Origin: a virus
IMG/VR virus record: IMGVR_UViG_3300022700_000019
Coordinates: 1-23,104 of that record
DNA: 23,104 nucleotides
Direction: 5' to 3' (one strand)
Shown: positions 6,488 to 13,565 of the stretch, one piece after another
Numbering within the stretch: position 1 is the stretch's first letter
Layout of the letters: every line of letters starts with the position of its first letter
Notes under the pieces: generated by a model
What the model was told of the DNA's origin: nothing
Seen by the model: only the letters and a program-made list of their open reading frames with translations
The model's database searches: none
Made by a program: the position numbers and the translations under genes

Positions 6488-8434
6488 CTACCTCCTGTTG
6501 AACCACGACGGCCTCCGCCGTGCGCTCGCGTTGTTTGTCCTGCCGGGTGCCTGTCTCTTTTCCGGTGCCCTGCCACCCGGCTTCCCGGTGCGTAACAGAT
6601 TCAGCCCGCCGCCCGGACACTCCGGGTCAACGAGCGCATGCGCGATAACCTCGGCATCAAAAAGATGATTTTCACCACGCACATGCACCCAACCCCCAAC
6701 TCCCTTTCTGTCAATCTGCTTCTCCTCGGCCATTATTTGCCTGACGTAATCATTGCCGGTTTCGCCATGCAGGTACGCCGCCTGCGGGTCGCCGTCGCCC
6801 GCAACAGCCTTTGACAGCCGGAAATGGTACGCATCTTTCATGTCATCCGTGTCGATGCTGATAATCTGCAACCCGCCCGGTATCGGCTTGCCTGACGGTG
6901 CCCGGTCCAGCGGTTTCCCCACACTCAACTTGCCGGCAAGCCTCGTATTTGACCCTTTCGTGCACCACACACGGCACCCGCGGCCCGTGCCGTTCTTCCG
7001 CACCCACCAATAAACCTCCTCCGTCATGGACATGGCATCATCAAATTTTGTGCCGCCGATATCGATGCCCGCACGCCATACCGGCAAAGACCGCTTCCCG
7101 GCCTGATCCGGATACGCCGTCTCGAACAACAATCGTTCAATGTCCTGCCATTCCGCCAGATGACCGTAATCAATAAGCCATGATGTGTAATCGGCCGCCC
7201 ACGCCCGGACTGCAAACCAAAAGCCGTATTTCTGATTGTCAATCCCGCATGTCAATACCACGGCATCCTCCGGGATAGTTTGCGGCGGCAGATCAACCCG
7301 TGCTTTCAGTATCTCCGCCTCGTTCGCCTCAACAACCACTTGTTTCCACGGCTCGGCCAGACTGGAATTGACAAACCCCTGTATCTGCTTGAGGTCGCCG
7401 CTTTTCACCGCGTCGATCCATTCGCTGACCAGATTCTCAAGACGACCGCCGGGAAACAGGGAATACAGGCGATTTGTGTGAAATCCGATTTTCCGGGCAT
7501 GCGTCGGTACCTCCGCTCTCGGCACCATTCGGCCCTGTTGCACGGCCTGATTTTTCTCCACTGTTGACCAGATCGCCTCACACTCCCCGCACTGATACCC
7601 GGCCGCCTCGATCTGTTCACGGGTCGCCTCCCGGCCGCCTTCCCATACGACCTGACCGACCTGATGCAAGGTGCCATCCTCTGCTCTGTACTGACCATCC
7701 ACGCAGCCAGACGCGTATTTCAGCGACCACCGCATCGGCTGCATCTGCCCGCATTCCGGGCAGGGCACGTGCCAGTCATAAATCACGTCACAGGACTTCA
7801 GCTCCCGCGTGATCCGTCCGGTGTCAAGCGTCGGTGTTGACAGTAGCGCAATCTTCCGGTTGGCGAACGTATTGGTTCGCTCTTTGGCCAGCCCGATGGC
7901 GTCGCCCTCGTTGGTTGTGACCTCGTATCCTTGCTTGTCGATCTCGTCACAACACACGATCCGGAACGGCCTCGATGCCAAGCGTGCCACAGAGGATGCC
8001 CACGCGAATGTCAGCCTTGCGCCATTGATAAATCCCAGCTCCCGCTTAGTCCACTGGTCCTTGTCCGGCAGGTGCTGAAGATCCGGAGATTCAAAAAACA
8101 TTGGCTGCACACGACGCCTGGACATCTCCTGTATGGCCGTGTCCTCATCTGCAAGCACAAGCATGATGCTGGACGGGTCTTGATCGATATAATACCCGAT
8201 AACATTCAGCATGGCATCCGTCCCTCCGATCTGCGCCGGTTTGCAAAAAACCACGGTCTCGACATCCGGGTCAGCGAACACGTCCATGATGGGCGGCAGC
8301 ACCGGCACCATGCCGGACTGATACGGGCCCCTGATTGCAGCGTTCGTCAATACCCGCTTCTGTTCCGACCATTGCGTCACCGTCAGCCGGTCTTTCGGGC
8401 GTGCTGTCATGATTTCATAATCGGACCAGATCAT
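6488..8434 (-). CDS. Terminase large subunit (GpA-like packaging ATPase/nuclease)
   Basis: A 648-aa protein, near lambda gpA at 641 aa. Residues ~63-73 hold the Walker-A-like CKPAQIGGTDAM, residues ~158-168 the Walker B RIVCCDEIDKQG. A C4 zinc-like pair (CPECGQ, then CGECEAIW) lies between ATPase and nuclease. The C-terminal nuclease carries CGIDNQKYGFWF, AGIDIGGTKFDD and FDAEVIAHALVDPE. It cuts concatemers and drives DNA into the head with the small subunit and portal. The ATG at 8434 follows GGCAGGA and overlaps the small-subunit stop (ATGA); the open frame continues to 8512 but overlaps that gene. Confidence 0.95.
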   Translation of the reverse strand: MIWSDYEIMTARPKDRLTVTQWSEQKRVLTNAAIRGPYQSGMVPVLPPIMDVFADPDVETVVFCKPAQIGGTDAMLNVIGYYIDQDPSSIMLVLADEDTAIQEMSRRRVQPMFFESPDLQHLPDKDQWTKRELGFINGARLTFAWASSVARLASRPFRIVCCDEIDKQGYEVTTNEGDAIGLAKERTNTFANRKIALLSTPTLDTGRITRELKSCDVIYDWHVPCPECGQMQPMRWSLKYASGCVDGQYRAEDGTLHQVGQVVWEGGREATREQIEAAGYQCGECEAIWSTVEKNQAVQQGRMVPRAEVPTHARKIGFHTNRLYSLFPGGRLENLVSEWIDAVKSGDLKQIQGFVNSSLAEPWKQVVVEANEAEILKARVDLPPQTIPEDAVVLTCGIDNQKYGFWFAVRAWAADYTSWLIDYGHLAEWQDIERLLFETAYPDQAGKRSLPVWRAGIDIGGTKFDDAMSMTEEVYWWVRKNGTGRGCRVWCTKGSNTRLAGKLSVGKPLDRAPSGKPIPGGLQIISIDTDDMKDAYHFRLSKAVAGDGDPQAAYLHGETGNDYVRQIMAEEKQIDRKGVGGWVHVRGENHLFDAEVIAHALVDPECPGGGLNLLRTGKPGGRAPEKRQAPGRTNNASARRRPSWFNRR

Positions 8435-8922
8435 TTTTTCCTGCCTTTCTTTGGCTTTGGTTGCTGCTTGCAGAACTTTCCGTACCGGGTGACGCGTTTG
8501 AACATATCCCAAACATATCCCTCGATGGCTTTTCTCATGCCCGCCTGATCCTCTCCCTCAAGGAGCGGCGGGAGGGCATTCACCAGACCGTAGCAGCCGT
8601 TCTTGTACTCGGCCATGCGCTGCGCCCACTGCTTATACACCGTGTCTTTTGGTATCAAATCTTCCCGCGCCTGGCTGACCTTGATCTGGCCCTCCTCGGC
8701 CTTTGACCACCAATACTGACGCTTGGCCTCGTTCAATGATTCATCCCCGCCCATCTTAGCCGCGCGTTCGGAGGCGATGTTTTCCCACCACCAGCCAAAC
8801 ACCTTTTTGAGATCCCACTTCCCCCGGCTCTCTTTCGGGCACCCGTTCTTTGCCCACTCTGCAAGCGTCTTTCTCGTTATGTCAAAAAAATCACATGCCT
8901 CTTGAGTCGATACCAGAATCAC
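8431..8922 (-). CDS. Terminase small subunit (Nu1-like)
   Basis: A 163-aa protein with an N-terminal winged-HTH: VSTQEACDFFDITRKTLAEWAKNGCP then GKWDLKKVFGWWWENI. This is the Nu1/DNA-packaging pattern that binds the cos or pac region. The remaining helical part probably mediates assembly and large-subunit contact; the basic tail ends KQQPKPKKGRKK. The start is GTG at 8922, preceded by AAGGTGA; an in-frame TAA lies just upstream, so no longer form exists. The gene is followed directly by the large terminase. Confidence 0.88.
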   Translation of the reverse strand: MILVSTQEACDFFDITRKTLAEWAKNGCPKESRGKWDLKKVFGWWWENIASERAAKMGGDESLNEAKRQYWWSKAEEGQIKVSQAREDLIPKDTVYKQWAQRMAEYKNGCYGLVNALPPLLEGEDQAGMRKAIEGYVWDMFKRVTRYGKFCKQQPKPKKGRKK

Positions 8923-8926
8923 CGCA

Positions 8927-9001
8927 TCACCTTACGTTTCTTGTCTGTGGAACGTTTTTTGTTTTTCCGTTTGCCGTCAAACTTTTGTCAACCAGCTTCA
9001 T
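8927..9001 (-). CDS. Possible 24-aa basic peptide upstream of small terminase
   Basis: ATG at 9001 opens 24 codons (MKLVDKSLTANGKTKNV at the start) and stops five bases before the terminase GTG. AGGGTAAC precedes the ATG. The short length and the location in a suspected packaging site make this weak. Confidence 0.2.
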   Translation of the reverse strand: MKLVDKSLTANGKTKNVPQTRNVR

Positions 9002-9010
9002 GTTACCCTG

Positions 9011-9181
9011 CTATTTTGTCAAAAAAGTGTGCAAAACATGCGGTTTGGATTGCCCGTATGGAGAGGCTCCCAGTAAGGACCCACAACCCATGCGGCTTTC
9101 AACTCCAAACCTAACACGAAGCGCCGCGTTCCTCATATGTGTGACGGCCTCCAAAACCGTCAATATTTTGACACCCCTCAT
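9011..9181 (-). CDS. Doubtful 56-aa ORF
   Basis: ATG at 9181 preceded by GGGGTGATTTG, the same spacing as the neighbouring gene start at 9426. The product starts MRGVKILTVLEAVTHMRN and has no recognisable domain. It contains the 70-nt inverted repeat, so its codons may be incidental to that element. The frame is open further to 9220 without a better ribosome site. Confidence 0.35.
   Translation of the reverse strand: MRGVKILTVLEAVTHMRNAALRVRFGVESRMGCGSLLGASPYGQSKPHVLHTFLTK
9042..9111. repeat. 70-nt imperfect inverted repeat in a weakly coding gap; possible cos-region element
   Basis: The outer arms on the plus strand are GGTTTGGA (9042-9049) and TCCAAACC (9104-9111), continued by TTG/CAA across a one-base bulge, then an inner pair CCGTATGG/CCATGCGG with one mismatch. 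The interval 8923-9210, directly upstream of the small terminase, has only two doubtful ORFs and also carries two TTGACAAAA repeats. In lambda-like phages cos lies in this position. A structured RNA, a termination element or a packaging site are all possible. Confidence 0.5.
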
Positions 9182-9210
9182 CAAATCACCCCGTTTCTGT
9201 CGCGTGAAAC

Positions 9211-9426
9211 TTATTGACATTTTTTGTCTACTTCCTCCTGTAAATTGTCACAATATTCTACCGCCTTCCTCAAAGACGAACCGACAAGCTCGCGATGCCG
9301 CTTTACTGCATGAAGTTTGCTTTTTGTTTCAAGCCATGTATTCAAAACCTCTTTACGAACCTTGTAATTTTTTAACACCTTCGGCACCCACCCAACATAC
9401 CGAATTTCAAAACACAACACCCTCAT
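9211..9426 (-). CDS. Hypothetical protein, 71 aa
   Basis: Starts MRVLCFEIRYVGWVPK and continues as a basic, mainly helical protein ending LQEEVDKKCQ. Family not recognised. The ATG at 9426 was chosen because AGAGGTGATACG precedes it and it overlaps the stop of the MazG-like gene (ATGA). No membrane segment or zinc motif. It lies at the end of the replication block, before the packaging genes. Confidence 0.65.
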   Translation of the reverse strand: MRVLCFEIRYVGWVPKVLKNYKVRKEVLNTWLETKSKLHAVKRHRELVGSSLRKAVEYCDNLQEEVDKKCQ

Positions 9427-9728
9427 CGTATCACCTCTCTTTCCATAATAGCTTGCCGCAAATACATGCAAGCGTCAAGCATTTCCTGATACGCATCCAT
9501 GAGCGCATCCCTGCCATTGTTGGTTTTCAGATACGTTCCGTACTTTTCCCTGCCTACTTTCGCCCGATCCATCAGGTCGTGCATCACCTCGAATAAAACG
9601 ATCTTGCCGTCTCCTGTCGGCTGAGTCTCCGGTGTCGCTGCGTCACTTGACCCGGGTACTTCCGCCGGGATATAATTTTTGCATCCCGAAACATCACACA
9701 ATGCATAGTATAAACACCTGTTAAACAT
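9423..9728 (-). CDS. MazG-like nucleotide pyrophosphohydrolase-type protein
   Basis: About 101 aa. The C-terminal two-thirds has the helical pattern HDLMDRAKVGREKYGTYLKT then NGRDALMDAYQEMLDACMYL, matching phage proteins of the all-alpha MazG-like group with an E-x2-D metal motif (QEMLDA). Such enzymes hydrolyse nucleoside triphosphates and may clean pools or act on modified nucleotides. The N-terminal ~35 residues are Cys-containing and then Pro/Thr-rich. Start is ATG at 9728 (TGATG overlap with the upstream gene); GTG at 9731 is possible. Catalytic activity is inferred only. Confidence 0.6.
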   Translation of the reverse strand: MFNRCLYYALCDVSGCKNYIPAEVPGSSDAATPETQPTGDGKIVLFEVMHDLMDRAKVGREKYGTYLKTNNGRDALMDAYQEMLDACMYLRQAIMEREVIR

Positions 9729-10141
9729 CACGTTAGGCTTGTCAAAATACGGACACCACTTATTCGCGCACGGTATAACTTTTTCAGTCCTTTTGTTTCC
9801 TCCTTCTGCTTCCCAGTCTCATGCCTCTCCGGCGGCAACCCGGTCGCCATGTTAATTATGCGATTACCCCGGCACAGGCTGCAATACTTTCCCCACATTC
9901 CAGACAGGTCGGTCTCGCCCCCCTCGCCTTCACACAATGGGCACATTTGCCAGTTCCCTGTTTCTTCCTCTTTTGACTCGTAAGGTTCGGTATTCGCCAA
10001 GGTTCCTTTCTCTGCTTCGATCCTCCACCGGCTCCCTGGTTTATGTTCTGCGTTCACGCTATACCCTTCACAAGCGAAAAACTTGATCATCTCTTTTGCC
10101 GTCTCTATCGAACATTCCATGTTAATGTTTATTTTTTGCAT
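9728..10141 (-). CDS. Zinc-binding-like hypothetical protein, 137 aa
   Basis: Residues ~65-95 contain CPLCEGEGGE and, about 20 residues on, CSLCRGNR, a pair of CxxC knuckles like those in DnaJ-type zinc domains. The N-terminal ~45 residues (MQKININMECSIETAKEM) look like a small alpha-beta fold. The tail is basic. ATG at 10141 follows GGAGGTGACAAC; the frame opens six codons earlier without a ribosome site. It overlaps the end of the RusA gene by 13 bases. Function unknown, likely nucleic-acid or protein binding. Confidence 0.65.
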   Translation of the reverse strand: MQKININMECSIETAKEMIKFFACEGYSVNAEHKPGSRWRIEAEKGTLANTEPYESKEEETGNWQMCPLCEGEGGETDLSGMWGKYCSLCRGNRIINMATGLPPERHETGKQKEETKGLKKLYRARISGVRILTSLT

Positions 10142-10509
10142 GTTGTCACCTCCCACCAAAGCACAAGCCTTGGTTCATATGCCCATCTTTTTTCCGTGTA
10201 CCCGCGCGCTATCCCGCTATCCTCAGACAGCAGCGCATCGAGTATCGCCTTATCCACATTGTCCCTGTCCGGCCTCTGCCGGTGCAGCTTGCCGTCCATC
10301 TCCGCCTTTTTCTTTTTCGACCATGACCGTGGCATCGGGAAATATGCTGTCCAGGACAGGTTATCGATATCATCCGGTAATTGAACGGCCAGCCTGAGCG
10401 CATCCTTGAACCTGTAATAATCAACCACGCAGGGCCGCTTTGCCCATTTGTCCCGCTGCGTCATGCGCGGCTTGCCGATTGGTGTTATGGGTATTTCGAT
10501 GCGGTACAT
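10129..10509 (-). CDS. rusA: RusA-type Holliday junction resolvase
   Basis: A 126-aa protein starting MYRIEIPITPIGKPRMTQRDKW. The RusA signature is clear: RPDRDNVDKAILDAL holds D81, D83 and D91, matching the catalytic aspartates of the dimeric resolvase family (D70, D72, D91 in the E. coli enzyme). A later SGIARGYTEKRW carries the basic residues. It cuts four-way junctions made during recombination and concatemer formation, before packaging. ATG at 10509 overlaps the upstream stop (TGATG) and is better spaced from AAAGGA than the GTG at 10512. Confidence 0.93.
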   Translation of the reverse strand: MYRIEIPITPIGKPRMTQRDKWAKRPCVVDYYRFKDALRLAVQLPDDIDNLSWTAYFPMPRSWSKKKKAEMDGKLHRQRPDRDNVDKAILDALLSEDSGIARGYTEKRWAYEPRLVLWWEVTTCKK

Positions 10510-11066
10510 CACTCAATCCTTTCGGTCAGCTTGTCAGCTACACCCATCAACTCCGCGACAGCCTTGTTGTTTTTATAATCCAGCATTTTCTGATCTGCTT
10601 CGTTCCTCTCAGCATGCGCCATGTACGCCTCGACAAAATCCTTTTTCCACCATTTGACCTCATCCTCCAGCACCGTTGGCGCCCATTTGTGATACGGCCA
10701 CCTACGAGACATCAGGTGGCTTGTTATGGGATCCTCAAACCCCCCTGATGCTTTCCGGCCTTTTGACATGAGCGTGGCAATCACTTCATCCGCCTGAAGC
10801 TCCGCTCTGCTCTTTGCGCTTATCTGCGGCACCCCTTTCGACTCGATAACGTCAATGAACTCTTTTGTTGTCGGGACCGCCGGAAATGCCTTTTCCCGGT
10901 TTTTCAATAACCAGGTACCGGCCTGTGTAATTTCCTCAATCGAATACTCCTGAAGCGCCTGGAATCTCATCCTTAAGCCATCTTTTGACAATTTGCCGCC
11001 GAAATCCTCCGCGACACCCCACATGACGGTTGCAAACTTTTGTCTTATTTCTTTTGTATCATCCAC
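10509..11066 (-). CDS. Replication protein, probable helicase-loader-like
   Basis: A 185-aa soluble protein right after the O-like initiator. Residues ~1-60 (FATVMWGVAEDFGGKLSKDGLRMRF... ALQEYSIEEITQAGTWLLKN) then AFPAVPTTKEFIDVI form the helical N-terminal module seen in lambda P-like and other phage loader proteins. The rest is helical with HLMSRRWPYHKWAP. By position, like P after O in lambda, it could bring the host helicase to the origin. No ATPase motif is present. GGAGGTTTTTGTGG precedes the ATG, which overlaps the previous gene by 8 bases. Loader role is an inference from module and order. Confidence 0.6.
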   Translation of the reverse strand: MDDTKEIRQKFATVMWGVAEDFGGKLSKDGLRMRFQALQEYSIEEITQAGTWLLKNREKAFPAVPTTKEFIDVIESKGVPQISAKSRAELQADEVIATLMSKGRKASGGFEDPITSHLMSRRWPYHKWAPTVLEDEVKWWKKDFVEAYMAHAERNEADQKMLDYKNNKAVAELMGVADKLTERIE

Positions 11067-11913
11067 AAAAACCTCCTTCGCTTATAAACTCAGAGCATGC
11101 CCTGGCATTTTCCTCCGACCTCCCGCCCCGTATCGGCTTCTTTTCTTTTTCAAACGAATTGGCTATTTTCTGAAATTTTGTGCGGGGATCGTCCTTATCC
11201 TTCTTTCTCAGCGACGCCAGGGAAAATAAATTGCCGGACCAGAAATGATCCTTAACCGCCCATAAAAGGACATCACGTATATATTCAAGATCAAAGTCGT
11301 CAATCCTGATAAGCTGGTCAACGACCTTGCAGCTATTTTCAAACAATCCGTCCGCCTTCGGTGCCAGCTTCGGATATGTTTTGTTGATGTAATGAATAAA
11401 ATTCTGACATAGATTTTTTATGTCAGCAGACCTCTCGGGAGTATTATATTTATATAATACTCTTTCTATTGTACTAGTTTCTATTGTGGGGGTACTATCG
11501 TTCACCCTTTTTTGACGTCTTTGTTCACCGGTGAACATTTGTTCACCCTTTTTTTTGGTCTTTGTTTTCCATGTATCATAGTGTTTATTAAACAAATATT
11601 CATTTAAGGGTGAACCACGCTTCACCCTTTTTGAAGGGCGGAAAAAAATGATTTTTTTATCAAAAAGTGACGCGCGGGCCTGTTTTATTGCTCTCGGCGT
11701 GAACCCGGTGGCCTCCACAAACTGGCTTGTAGAAATAGCATCCGTCGTTTTGTTAAACCCCCAGGTCTTAGATATAATCGTCAACACAACACTCATCTCC
11801 GTTGTCGGCAGTTGGGCCCTTATAAGAGCGTCCAGCACATAAGAATTGATTTGCCGGGTACCATCCTCTCTCTGGGGGTTTATTTTCGAGTTTTTTTTCC
11901 ACGGGTTTTTCAT
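11059..11913 (-). CDS. Phage replication initiator, lambda O-like
   Basis: A 284-aa protein. Residues ~15-95 form a winged-HTH of the phage replication O N-terminal type: INSYVLDALIRAQLPTTEMSVVLTI... TISTSQF-like helix and FTPRAIKQARASLFDKKII. Residues ~95-155 are a low-complexity Lys/Thr/Asn linker that is encoded by the iteron cluster. The C-terminal part (residues ~165-245) is helical and may contact the loader or helicase. In lambda the same arrangement places ori inside O. The ribosome site before the ATG is weak (GGAG about 14 bases away). It would bind its own internal repeats and start replication. Confidence 0.78.
   Translation of the reverse strand: MKNPWKKNSKINPQREDGTRQINSYVLDALIRAQLPTTEMSVVLTIISKTWGFNKTTDAISTSQFVEATGFTPRAIKQARASLFDKKIIFFRPSKRVKRGSPLNEYLFNKHYDTWKTKTKKKGEQMFTGEQRRQKRVNDSTPTIETSTIERVLYKYNTPERSADIKNLCQNFIHYINKTYPKLAPKADGLFENSCKVVDQLIRIDDFDLEYIRDVLLWAVKDHFWSGNLFSLASLRKKDKDDPRTKFQKIANSFEKEKKPIRGGRSEENARACSEFISEGGFCG
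11440..11632. other. Predicted replication origin inside the initiator gene
   Basis: Six copies of a GTTCACC(C)-type iteron occur within 133 bases: 11500 (plus), 11523 and 11530 (head-to-head, forming the palindrome GTTCACCGGTGAAC), 11541 (plus), 11606 (inverted) and 11620 (plus, with CTTCACCC). Four carry the T-rich tail CCCTTTTT or its complement. On the low-coordinate side is a perfect AT palindrome, AGTATTATA / TATAATACT (11440-11461), a good unwinding element. This parallels lambda, where O-binding iterons and the AT-rich region lie in the O gene. Confidence 0.75.
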
Positions 11914-11918
11914 TGCTT

Positions 11919-12632
11919 TTAGATTGACTCCGGCAAAAGATCCCTGTCCTGTAATGCTACCCGAATTTCTTTATAAACATCCTGGTCAAGTAGACGGCTG
12001 TTTGTTAATGCTTTTCTGTTGCCGCTTTCAATCTGTTGTTGAACCACATTCGCGAATGTATTACAGCATCTTTCATACTGAGCGCGTATATAAACAGGCT
12101 GACTGCTCAACCACTCTATCTGTTCCGCCCGATATTCTTGATCCGAGTGCATAATAAACCAACCAGAAATGCCAGATGAATATTCAGCGTCTATCCTGCC
12201 CGTTTTTTCGTTTATATATCCTCGTCCATATAGAAATTCAAGGTTTTCATATTGGAGATTCGCAGCTTTTTTGTTTATAAAATCGCTCTTCATGATGCTT
12301 GTCATGGCCCATGTCCTCGGCTCCGGCCACTCCATACAATACCCAAACTTGCGCATCTGAAAATCAAGGTCCATTTGAGAGGGTTTTTTTATGCCGGCGT
12401 GCTCTAAAATTCCTTTTTGCAAATATTCCGGGGCGCTTTGCCAGTGCCGCCCCTTGCCCCATAAAAGCTGGCCCTTTGACAGCCATGTAATGTACGGGTA
12501 GAGGTAAACTTCGGTATCAAGAACGTGCTGAATCATACCCGAAACGATTTGTTCCATTGTTAAGTCATGGCTTAATGTCGATAACTCCTTCTTCCTTGTC
12601 CCATTTTTCTCTTTTTTCTCGTTCGCTTTCAT
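11919..12632 (-). CDS. Hypothetical protein, 237 aa
   Basis: Starts MKANEKKEKNGTRKKELST. The lysine-rich N-terminus is followed by a mixed region with WLSKGQLLWGKGRHWQSAP and many aromatic residues (WPEPRTWAM, WFIMHSDQEYRAEQIEW), then a helical C-terminus. No family or catalytic motif recognised and no membrane segment. AAGGAAATAAGCT precedes the ATG. It overlaps the upstream gene by 68 bases in a different frame and lies directly before the initiator, so a replication or regulatory role is suggested by position only. Confidence 0.75.
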   Translation of the reverse strand: MKANEKKEKNGTRKKELSTLSHDLTMEQIVSGMIQHVLDTEVYLYPYITWLSKGQLLWGKGRHWQSAPEYLQKGILEHAGIKKPSQMDLDFQMRKFGYCMEWPEPRTWAMTSIMKSDFINKKAANLQYENLEFLYGRGYINEKTGRIDAEYSSGISGWFIMHSDQEYRAEQIEWLSSQPVYIRAQYERCCNTFANVVQQQIESGNRKALTNSRLLDQDVYKEIRVALQDRDLLPESI

Positions 12633-13347
12633 AGCTTATTTCCTTTCCAGGATTGATTAAGGTTTGATAGACCCTGTTCAGGTCTACCCCAAGTTTGTGA
12701 AATTGCCAGATAAAACCCGGCCCTTTCATTTTTATAGCTTTAATCCAGACCTCATCGCCTCTTTCGGGATCAATGTTCCCATCCGCGTAATGGTGAAGCT
12801 CCTCCAACACTCCAACCAGCCTGTCGTTTAATCTTCTGAGTCTGCTCTTTTTGGGCAACTGATCAACAAATTCCTTTCTTTTTTCCGGGTTATGGCCGGT
12901 TTTATTCAATGCCCTGCGAGTATCTTCAAGGTCACGATTTGTAATTTCACCGGATTCAATAGCTTGGTTGATCTCTTTCAGCTTCTCCTTTGTTTCGGGT
13001 TTGGTGGTGGGGCTGGATTCTGTAACTAAATTTTTAGTTGGCCGCAGTCCCCCTTGGCTTGTTTTTGTGTAGGATAAGCCATACTTTTGAAACCAGTTTA
13101 TTGGCGTCCTGTCTGAATACCCACACTGCTCACAGAACCGGCCCCAAGTCCAGCCCTTCACTTTTTTGTTGACGATCATTTCGTGAGCAATCCAAAATTC
13201 CATAATGATATCCTCAACTGCCGGCTTGAGCTTCTGCACTCTGTTTGAAATATCTGTTATTTTTTGGATAGCCTGCTCAGGCGTCCACTCGTTTGTTCCC
13301 GGTAAAGACGGCTCCCGTACCGATTCAGGCAAAAAAACATCTTCCAT
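12565..13347 (-). CDS. Hypothetical DNA-metabolism-type protein (DUF3102-reminiscent), 260 aa
   Basis: Starts MEDVFLPESVREPSLPG. Residues ~25-85 (QAIQKITDISNRVQKLKPAVE, WIAHEMIVNKKVKGWTWGRFCEQCGYSDRTPINWFQKYG) resemble the DUF3102-like pattern in which a helical segment leads to an HTH-like unit. The middle is a Lys/Glu-rich helical stretch and the C-terminus is charged. ATG at 13347 was chosen for GGAAGGAGGCCATA; the frame opens to 13473 without a ribosome site. It is the first large gene downstream of the promoter at 13526-13553. DNA binding is inferred, not shown. Confidence 0.72.
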   Translation of the reverse strand: MEDVFLPESVREPSLPGTNEWTPEQAIQKITDISNRVQKLKPAVEDIIMEFWIAHEMIVNKKVKGWTWGRFCEQCGYSDRTPINWFQKYGLSYTKTSQGGLRPTKNLVTESSPTTKPETKEKLKEINQAIESGEITNRDLEDTRRALNKTGHNPEKRKEFVDQLPKKSRLRRLNDRLVGVLEELHHYADGNIDPERGDEVWIKAIKMKGPGFIWQFHKLGVDLNRVYQTLINPGKEISYESEREKREKWDKEEGVIDIKP

Positions 13348-13486
13348 TATGGCCTCCTTCCCACGCCATGATTTGCCATGACAACCCAGGGCAGCGCACC
13401 GAGTGTTGGCACGGGAAGGAAATCCTTGGGAACGGATCAAAACCCCACCCGATGCGCTGTTCTGAATTGTCATGTAATTGGTTCAA
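13325..13486 (-). CDS. Possible 53-aa TTG-start ORF at the head of the operon
   Basis: A TTG at 13486 is preceded by AAAGGAG with six bases between, and lies about 33 bases from the expected start of transcription. The product starts MNQLHDNSEQRIGWGFDP and ends GGHNGRCFFA, with several Cys, Trp and Phe. It overlaps the start of the 260-aa gene by 23 bases. No family recognised; could be a leader ORF that couples translation. Confidence 0.35.
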   Translation of the reverse strand: MNQLHDNSEQRIGWGFDPFPRISFPCQHSVRCPGLSWQIMAWEGGHNGRCFFA

Positions 13487-13525
13487 GTTAGACTCCTTTC
13501 AGCGGTACCAATCGCCATTTCTACC

Positions 13526-13553
13526 ATCATATCACCCGTAATCGTTCTGTCAA
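13526..13553 (-). promoter_or_regulatory. Strong sigma70-type promoter
   Basis: On the minus strand a perfect -35 box TTGACA (13553-13548) is followed after 16 bases by TATGAT (13531-13526). The expected start is near 13519. It sits between the end of the MBL gene and the replication genes and is the best promoter found in the window. No clear operator palindrome was seen beside it. Confidence 0.75.
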
Positions 13554-13565
13554 GTGTGTTTCTCA

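Noticed and set aside
9042-9111. tRNA or intrinsic terminator
   Set aside because: The hairpin does not fold as a cloverleaf, and no T run directly follows the stem on either strand.
9108-9114. ACCTAAC as an attC core on the plus strand
   Set aside because: The box fits RYYYAAC but no partner R' box or paired arms with a bulged base follow at attC distance.
9214-9245. Plus-strand promoter (TTGACA near 9214)
   Set aside because: No acceptable -10 box lies 16-18 bases downstream and no plus-strand gene follows.
8850-9596. Plus-strand open frame of 248 codons over the gap before the terminase
   Set aside because: No ribosome site, low-complexity composition, and it runs antisense to genes with good starts and recognisable content.
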